From NCBI RefSeq assembly GCF_002192255.1, contig NZ_CP021768.1:1320001-1384000 (forward strand): a DNA stretch of 64,000 bases, given 5' to 3'. Made by a program: the position numbers and the translations under genes. This DNA comes from Stenotrophomonas sp. WZN-1. GTDB lineage: Bacteria; Pseudomonadota; Gammaproteobacteria; Xanthomonadales; Xanthomonadaceae. Below the pieces are notes generated by a model that saw nothing but the letters and a program-made list of their open reading frames with translations, did no database searches and was not told the DNA's origin. Positions 1 to 9,200 of the stretch are shown piece after piece. The first letter of the stretch is position 1, and each line of letters starts with the position of its first letter.

Positions 1-184
1 CCGCATCGGCGGGCCTTCGGCGCAATGGCAATCCGGCCGGGAACTGGCCGGCATGGCGTTGGGCCTGCGCGGCGGCTGGCAGCAGCTTTCCTGGGATGGC
101 TTCGTGGGCTCGGCCCTGCACAAGCCCTCCAACTTCCCGACTGACTACACCACCTTCGGCTTCAGCCTGGCGTGGCGCTACTGA
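1..184 (+). CDS. TpsB/CdiB-type outer-membrane transporter, C-terminal fragment
   Basis: Only the last 60 codons of the gene are inside the window; the frame is open from base 2 to the TGA at 182-184. The translated tail is rich in alternating aromatic and hydrophobic residues and ends FSLAWRY, as expected for the final beta-strand of a 16-stranded outer-membrane barrel. The next gene starts 21 bases downstream and is a two-partner secretion exoprotein, so this is almost certainly its dedicated transporter (CdiB/FhaC/ShlB family, POTRA domains plus barrel), which exports the exoprotein across the outer membrane. The POTRA region lies outside the window, so assignment rests on the C-terminus and context. 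Confidence 0.8.
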   Translation, partial: RIGGPSAQWQSGRELAGMALGLRGGWQQLSWDGFVGSALHKPSNFPTDYTTFGFSLAWRY

Positions 185-205
185 TCTGGCACAAGGATTC
201 GTGAA

Positions 206-3200
206 ATGAACAGCATCTATCGCTTGGTTTTCAACCGCGCGCTGCGCGTGTGGCAGGTCGCTTCGGAACTGGTGAAAGGCGGTGGCGGCCTGGTCGGCCA
301 GATCGCCGGCCGGCAGACTGCAGCCCTGTCGCCGCTCGGCTTCGCGCTGATGTGCGCGTTGGGGTGGGTCAGTCTGGCGCCCGTGGCTGCAGCGCAATCG
401 GTTGGCCACATCGCGTCCGACCCCAATGCGCCCGGTCGTGAGCGTCCCACCGTGGTCACCGCGCCGAACGGTGTACCGATGGTCAACATCACCACGCCGT
501 CGGCCGGTGGTGTTTCGCGCAACCGTTACTCGCAGTTCGATGTCGGCCGCGAGGGCGTGATCCTCAACAATGCGCGTGGCCAGGTGCAGACGCAGCTAGG
601 CGGCTGGGTGCAGGGCAACCCGTGGCTGGCCACCGGCAGTGCACGGGTCATCCTCAATGAAGTGAATGGTCCGGCCAGCCGGCTCAACGGCTATGTGGAA
701 GTGGCTGGGCAGCGTGCAGAAGTGATCATCGCCAATCCGGCCGGCATCCAGGTCAACGGTGGCGGGTTCCTCAATGCCAGCCGCGTCACGCTCACCACCG
801 GCACCCCGGTGTTCAGCGGCAGCGGTTCGCTGGAAGGTTATCGGGTCAGTGGTGGGGCAATCGAGGTCAACGGCGATGGCCTTGATGCCAGCCGCGCCGA
901 CTACACCGACCTGATCACCCGATCGCTGAAGGTCAACGCCGGCATCTGGGCCAACCAGCTCCAGGCGACCCTCGGCAACAACGTGGTCAGCGCCGATCAC
1001 AGCCAGGTCAACGCTGCGGCGGCCAGCGGCGAAGCGCCGACCTTCGCGCTGGACGTGGGCGCGCTGGGCGGCATGTTCGCCAACAAGATCTGGCTGGTTG
1101 GCAATGAACACGGCGTGGGCGTGCGCAATGCTGGCAGCATCGGTGCCCAGGCCGGCGAACTCGTGGTCACGGTGGACGGCCGGCTGGAGAACACCGGCGC
1201 GCTGCAGTCACTGCAGAACGTGCGCGTGCAGGCGAGCGGCGATCTGGCCAATGCTGGCACCATCGCCGCCACGCATGAAGCTGCGATCACCTCCGGCGGC
1301 ACGCTGGACAACAGTGGCGGCAAGCTCAATGCACAGCGCCTGCAGCTGCAGGCACAGGCCCTGCGCAACCGTGGCGGTGCCATCGAGCAGACCGGCGTGC
1401 AGGCGTTGAGCCTCAACGCGGGCAGCGTGAGCAATCGCAGCGAAGGCCTGATCGGTGCGCTGGATGCGGTGGCGTCGGGCGGCTCCGGCGGTACCCCCAG
1501 TGGCACCTCGCCGGGAAGCGGCGGAACGCCAGGTACCGGTGCGCCCGGTACGGGTACTCCGGGTACACCGGGTACCGGCACTGGCGGCGGTAAGCCGGTG
1601 ACGCCGGCTGTTCCGTTGGCAGCCGGTGTGCTGGACATCGCCGGCACGCTCGATAACGACGGCGGCAGCATCAGCAACGGCGGTCGTGTTTCGCTGGTTG
1701 CGGGCAATGGTCTGGACAACAGCGGAGGCCGCCTTGGTGTGGCCTCGCTGCGCGCCACGGGCGATCTGAACAACGCTGGCGGCACACTGCAGGTGCACGG
1801 TGACGCTGCGCTGCAGCTGGGCACGCTGTCCAACCAGAAGGGCGCGCTGAGTGTGGCCGGAGCGCTGCAGCTGCAGACACTGTCGCTGGACAACCGGGCA
1901 GGCGAGCTGCGCCATGCCGGCAGTGCCGAGTCGGCATGGACAGTGCAAGGCGCGTTCAACAACGAGGGCGGCCTGCTGGCGACCAATGCCGAGCGCTTGA
2001 CGCTGGGGGCAGGTCGGGTCTTCAACGCTGGTGGCCGCATCGAGCATGCCGGTAACGGCGGCCTGTTGCTGACCACGGGCGACTGGGCCGGTGCCGGCGG
2101 TCGCCTGAGCACGCTCGGTCGCCTGGACTGGACGGTGGGCAACGCGGACGTGCGCAATGGCACGCTCAGCGCAGCGCTGTTCCAGATCGCCGCCGGCACG
2201 CTGGACAACCGCGGCGGCAGCCTGCTGTCGCTGGGCAACCAGGGCAGCATGCTGCGCGCCGGTACGCTGGACAACAGTGCCGGTGGCACCGTGGCCGGCA
2301 ATGGCGAGCTGCACCTGACAGCGACCACGCTGGACAACAGCAAGGGCTTGCTGCAGCAGGCCGGCAACGGCGCGTTGCGTGTACACGCCGATACGCTGCG
2401 TGGCAGCGAAGGCCGCCTGCTCAGCAACGGTGACCTGTCGCTGACCGGTGGCCAGCTCGATGTGAGTGGAGGCACCACCTCGGCGCAGAGCGTGCGGATC
2501 CAGGCCGACGGCCTGCGTAACGCCGGTGGCCAGATCGTGTCGCTGAGCAATTCCGAGTTGGCGCTGGAGGTAGGTGGCACCTTCGACAACCAGGGCGGGC
2601 AGGTGCTTGGCAATGCGGGCCTGAGCATCGATGCGGGCCGCATCGACAACCAGAAGGGCACGCTGCAGTCGGCCGGTAGCCAGGGCGCGACACTGACCGT
2701 GCGCGACGAACTGGACAACAGCGCTGGTGCGATCTCTGGCAACGGCCAGTTGCAGCTGCACGTCGGCAGCTTGCTCAACCAGGGCGGCAAGGTGCTTGCG
2801 GCGGGTAACAGCCTGTTGCAGGTGCAGGCCCGCGAATTGCTGGACAACAGCAACGGTGGCCGACTGGCCGGCACGGGCGACGTGCTGCTGCAGGCGGCGC
2901 GGCTGGACAACCGTAGCGGTGCAATCGAGCACGCAGGTAGCGGCTCGCTGCAGATCCGTGCCGACGCGCTGCAGGGCGCGGCGGGCCGGATTCTCAGCCA
3001 GTCGGCGCTGATGCTTGAGGGGGGCGAGCTGGTACTGGGTGCCGGCAGCACCACCCAGGCCGAGCGCATCGCGATCAATGCCGAACGCCTGGACAACGCC
3101 GGCGGCAACCTCAGCGCCACCGGCAGCGATGCACTGCAGTTGCACGTGGCACAGACCGTGGACAACAGCGGCGGCACGATCGCAGGCAACGGCGCCCTGG

Positions 3201-6200
3201 ATGTGCAGGCCGGTGAACTGCTCAACCGCAAGGGTACGCTGAGTGCTGCCGGTGCAGCCGACAGCACGGTGCAGGTCGACGGTACGCTGGACAACCATGA
3301 AGGCACTATCGCCAGCAATGCCAACCGGCTGACCCTCACTGCCGCACAGCTGGATAATAGCGCCGGTGCCATCCGCCAGGCCGGCAACCAGGGCCTGGAT
3401 ATCACCACGGCCCGCCTGGATGGCAGCAAGGGCACGCTGGTCTCTGCGGCTACGCTGACCCTGCGCGCGGATGAGATGGACCATCGCGACGCAACGCTGG
3501 GGGCGGATCGCTTCGACCTCGAGGCCGGAACGCTGGACAACGCCGGCGGCCGCATCATCGCCAGTGGCGAGGATGCCAGCCGCATCCATGCCACCACGCT
3601 GGGCAATGCCGGCGGTACGCTGGCCAGCAATGGTGACCTGACGCTGCAGGCGCAGACGCTGGACAACAGCGCAGGCAAGATCCAGCACGCCGGCAGCGGC
3701 CAGTTGCAGGTGCTCGCACAGACCCTGCTGGGGTCGGGTGGCAGCGTGCTCAGCAATGGCACGTTGGTACTGGAGGGCAAAACGCTTGACCTGTCGAAGG
3801 CGACCACCTCGGCGCGACGCATCGACGTCACTGCCGATAGCCTGATCACCGCCGGCGGTACGCTCACTGCCACCGGTGAAAAAGCACTGCGCCTGCGGGT
3901 GCAGGGACTGCTGGACAATCGCGGCGGCTCGCTGGCCAGCAATGGCGTGCTCGACGTTTCCGCGCGGCAGCTGATCAATGCGCAGGGCACCCTGCAGGGC
4001 GCCGGCAGCGGCCGTTCCACCCTGGCCATCGGCCAGGCACTGGACAACCAGAGCGGGCGCATCCTGCTGGGTGGCGCGGGCACGCTCAATGCCGCCAGCC
4101 TCGACAACCTCGGCGGTACCGTCCACGCCGGTGGCAGCGAGCTGGTACTGGGCATCGACGGTCGCCTCGACAATGGCAGCCAGGGGCTGCTGTCCAGCGC
4201 TGGTGCGATGACGCTGGACGCCGCGAGCCTCGACAACCGGCACGGCACGGTGGTGGCAGGCAAGGACCTGCTGCTGACCACGGTTGCAGGCGTGGACAAC
4301 AGCGATGGCGCGATGCAGGCCGGCGAGCTGCTGCAGCTGCAGGCCAATGGCCTTGACAACCAGCGCGGCACGCTGCTGGGTGGCCAGCTGACCGTCGATA
4401 CCCGCGGCCAGCGGCTGGACAACAGCGCAGGTACGCTGGGTACGCAGAAGGGTGCGCTGACCGTGCACAGCGGTGCGCTGGACAACCAGGGTGGCCGGGT
4501 GCAGTCGGCCGCCGATCTGCTGATCGATACCACAGGGCAAGCCATCGACAACCGCAGCACGGCCAGCAGTGGCGGCCTGTTGGCGGCGGGCAAGCTGCAG
4601 CTGGAAGGAGGCGCGCTGGACAACCGTGGTGGCACGCTGAGCGCGCAGGGCGATGCGCGGCTGCTGCTGGCCAGTGCCGACAACAGCGCCGGCGGTACGC
4701 TTGCCAGCGCGGCAGGCCTGTCGCTGCAGGCGACGACGCTGGCCAACGGCGCCGGGCGCGTGCAGGCCGGGCGCAATCTCGACCTGACCCTGAGCGGGCA
4801 CCTGGACAACACTGCCGGTGCGATCGCCGCCGGCCAGTTGCTGACCCTCACCGCAGCCAGCGTGGACAACCGCAATACCCGCGGTGGCGATGGCACCCGC
4901 GGCCTGCAGGCAGGCCAGCTGCAGTTCGGAACGCAGTGGCTGGACAACAGCCAGGGACAGATCGTCACCGATGGCGGCGCGCGGTTGCAGGTCAACGGCC
5001 AGCTGCAGAACAACGGGGGTGTCATCACCACCGGCGGCAACCTCGACAGCAGCGCCGACAGTGTCGCCAACAGTGGCGGCCTGTTGCGGGCCGATGGCAG
5101 CCAGACCCTGGTGGCGCGCGCGCTCAGCGAGGACGGCCAGGTGCATGCCCAGCGCGACCTGAGCCTGACGCTGCAGCAGGGCCTGAGCAACCGCGGTGAG
5201 TGGGTGGCCAACGGCACGCTGGCCCTGCATCTGTCCGGCGACCTGGACAACCAGGGCGTACTGCGTGGCGGCAACCTCGATCTCAACGCGCAGAACATCA
5301 CCAACGCCGCCAACGGCGAGATCTCCAGCGAAGGCATCACCCATCTCAATGCACGCGGCCAGCTGACCAACCGCGGCCTGATCGACGGCAAGGTGACCCA
5401 CCTCGAAGCCGACGTGCTGGACAACCTCGGCACCGGCCGCATCTATGGCGACCACGTGGCGATCTCGGCCGGCGTGCTGAAGAACCATGCAGAGGATGCC
5501 AACGGCGCTACCCGCGTCGGCACCGTGGCCGCACGCGAGCGGCTGGACCTGGGTCTGCGCGAACTGCACAACACTGGCAAGGGCCTGATCTACAGCGGCG
5601 GTGATGCGGCCATTGGTGGAGCGCTGGGGGCCGACCGGATCGCCAGCGGCATTGCCGGGCGGATCGACAACATCAGCTCGGTCATCGATGTGACCGGCAC
5701 CCTGTCCATCGATGCGCAGGTGGTCAACAACATCCGCGAGAACGTGGTCATCACACAGGCCACGACCGTGAATGCCCCGGTGCGCATGGACCGGCCCGCA
5801 TGGTGGCGCAATGGCAAGAACGCTACCGAGAACATCCGCAGTACCAGCCATTACTCCGCGCACGAGGTGTACTACCTCAACCCGGCCGACATCCTGGAGG
5901 ACACACCGCACATCACGCCGGACGGCTTCACCGTTCACCGTGCAGTGGTGCGGCTGACCGCGCAGACCAGCGCGTACTTCTTCGGGCGTGGTGGACTGTA
6001 TGCCGCGCTGGGAGAGCGATCGCGCCTGAACGTGCAGGATGGCACGGTGGTGATGTACTACGTCGGCCGCCAGGACAACCAGGTCAATCCGGACCAGGTT
6101 GCCGGTGGTGCCGACGATCCGTTTGCCGAGCTGAGCACCCTGCATCCCGATTCGCCGGCATTCCGCTACGTCGATGACAAACTCACCTACTCCTCGGCGT

Positions 6201-9200
6201 ATGGCACCTGCACGACCAATTGCGTGCAGTTGTGGACCTTCAAGGACTACGATCCCGACCGCATTCTGACCAGCCCACAGTTTGCGGGCGGCAGTTCAAC
6301 CAGTGCCAACGAGCAGTATCGCCTGGCCACGCGCACCGTGACCGAAGATGTGTTGCAGCCGGGCGTCGGTGCCGATGCGGTCATCCGGTCCGGGGGCGCG
6401 ATGCGCATCCGCACCGATGACCTGCGCAATCACTACGGCAGCATCGCCGCCGGCGGCGATCTGGACATTGTCGGCCTGAGCGGCGCGGCGAAGGTGGACA
6501 ACCTGGCGGCCACGCTGTATCGCACGCATCAGTTCTCCAACGTCAGCCATACCTTCGGCGGTGACGTAATGACCTGGAGCACCCCGGCCATTTCCGAGGT
6601 GACCGGTAAAATTGGCGGCAGCATTGTCAGCGGCGGCTCGTTGAGCATCGACGTCGGTGACCTGAGCAACCTCAACCAGGGGCGAAACGCGCCGAACGTG
6701 CAGAACGGTTCGGCCATGGCCAACCTCAACGTGCAGGGTCCCAAGACCCTGCCGGATGGGCCGGGCCACGGCGGTGCACAGGGGCCGGGCCAGTCCACCG
6801 GCACCGGTGCCGACCGCGCGCTGGCGCAGGCGGCCGATGCCGCCGGCACCCAGCATGGCGGCAACGTCGGCGGCGTGGCCGGCAACAGCGGCACCTTTGG
6901 GCCACGCGTGGTCGCGGCCAGTGGTGGATCGCCGGACCGCATCGCGATGGGCGCACCGGACACGCGCGCGCCGAGCGCCAGCCTGTTCAACGTCAATCCC
7001 AACAGTGGCCACTACCTGGTCGAGACCGATCCGCGCTTCACCGACCACAGGACGTGGCTGAGCTCGGACCACCTGCTGGGCCAGATGGGTTACTCGCCCG
7101 ATACCGTGCACAAGCGCCTGGGGGATGGCTACTACGAGCAGAAACTGGTGCGCGAGCAGATCGGCCAGCTGACCGGTCGCCGCTTCCTCGACGGCTACGC
7201 CAGCGACGAGGCGCAGTACCGCGCGCTGCTGGAGGCCGGTGCCACGGTCGCCAGCGAATGGGGCCTGCGCCCCGGCGTGGCGCTGACCGAAGCACAGATG
7301 GCACAGCTGACCAGTGACATCGTCTGGCTGGTCGAGCAGACCGTCACCCTGGCCGATGGCAGCACCACCACCGCGCTGGTGCCGCAGGTCTACCTGCGCC
7401 TGCGCCCGGGCGACCTCGACGGCAACGGTGCATTGCTGGCCGGTGCCAATGTCGATATCAATCTGGGCAATGGCCTGGTCAACACCGGCAACATCGCCGG
7501 CCGCAAGCTGGTGACCATCGATGCAGGCAACATCGAGCATCTGGGCGGCAGCATTTCCGGCCAGTACGTCGGGCTGTCGTCGGACAAGGACATCCGCGTT
7601 GTCGGTGCCGCCGTGACGGCTACCGATGCGCTGTCGGTCAAGGCGGCGGGCAATGTCACGGTGGCCTCCACGGTGGAGACACAGCGGGGCGGTGGCACCT
7701 ACCAGTACGAGACCAACCGCATCGATCGGGTCGCCGGCCTGTATGTAACCAACCCCAGTGGCGACGGCATGTTGTCGGTGGTGGCTGGCGGTGACATCAG
7801 CCTGCAGGCCGCACAGCTCCGCAACGCCGGCGCCGATGGCCTTACCCAGCTGGCGGCAGGCGGCAATCTGGATGTTGGCGCGATTGCGCTGGAAGAACGC
7901 CGCGACGCCACCTTCGACGAGCGCAACCAACAGCGCAGCAGCAAGACAACGAACGCTGCCACGTCGGTACAGGGTGGTGGCGATGTAGTGCTGGCTGCTG
8001 GCAAGGACATCAATCTGGCGGCCGCGCAGATCACGGCGGGGGGAGCACTGGCGCTGCAGGCCGGTGGTGACATCAACAGCCAGTCGCTGGTGGACAGCGA
8101 GAACCGCGATTTCGCCAATGCGGGCAAGCGCAGCTCGCTGCAGGTCAGTCAGAGTGATGAAACAGTCCGTGGAAGCCAGTTGCAGGCGAGGGATGACATC
8201 GCGTTCTCCGCTGGTCGCGATGTGACGTTGATTGCGGCGGGCGTGCGAAGCGACCAAGGCGCGATCAGCATTGGCGCAGAGCGCGATGTCAATCTCCTCG
8301 CAGCACAGGAATCACATACGTGGGAGAAGGGCGCTCAGAGCAAGAAACGGGGGCTCACCTCCAGCACCCGAACCGCAACGCATGACGCCACGCAGGACGT
8401 CCTGGCAATGGGCACCACGCTCTCGGGAGAGAAAGTAATCATTGGAGCCGGCCGGGACATTACTGTTGAGGGGGCCAAGGTAGCGGCGACCGCCGACGTT
8501 CTGATGGCAGCCAAGGGCAATCTCAGCATTCTGGCTGCCGAATCAACTCATTCCGAACAACACAGCAGCGACCGCAAGAAATCTGGCCTTCTGGGAGGCA
8601 TGAACGGCAGCTTCGGCGTGACGTTTGGAAGCCGTAGCAACGGAAACAGCAACTCGTTGACTGAAACGCTCGCCGAAGGAAGTCTCATTGGCAGCGCGCT
8701 AGGGAGCGTGACGCTCTCTGCCGGGCAGACCTTGCACCTGGGGGGATCGGATGTGCTGTCCAAGACGGGCATCACGATGATTGGCAAGGACGTGCTCATT
8801 GATGCTGCCGAGCAACAAACGACATACACCGACAATAGCTACTTCCGCCAGTCTGGCCTGAATGTCGCGCTGGGCGGTGCCAGCGTTGATACCGTGCAAA
8901 GCGCGAGGGCGGTCTATGCGACCGCCAAGAGAGCAGATGAAGTCGAAGATGATCGCCTGAAAGCACTTTATGCGTACAAAGCTGCTCAAGGAGCGATAGC
9001 CGTCGCCGAAGCGGTTGGCCAGCAATCGGGCAACGGCGAGGGCGGTGCCGGCTTGAATGTCAGAGTGACGGTTGGCAGCCAGCGGTCCCGCTCTGAGAGC
9101 GTGATGGAGCAGACAACGCACCGGGGCAGCCTGCTGAAGAGCGAGGGCGACGTTGTTGTTGCTGCGACCGGCGGCGACCTGACGATCGTCGGCAGCCAGA

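Noticed and set aside
1620..5400. Regularly spaced CTGGACAAC-type repeats resembling a CRISPR or tandem array
   Set aside because: The repeats are coding LDN..G hemagglutinin repeats with variable spacing and no constant direct repeats or unique spacers.
997..6145. Very long reverse-strand open frames (1481 and 1645 codons) opposite the exoprotein repeats
   Set aside because: They are antisense to a clearly coding, repeat-rich, GC-rich gene. Their translations are low-complexity Ser/Pro/Leu or Gln/Arg/Ala strings without domains, the usual by-product of biased codon use.
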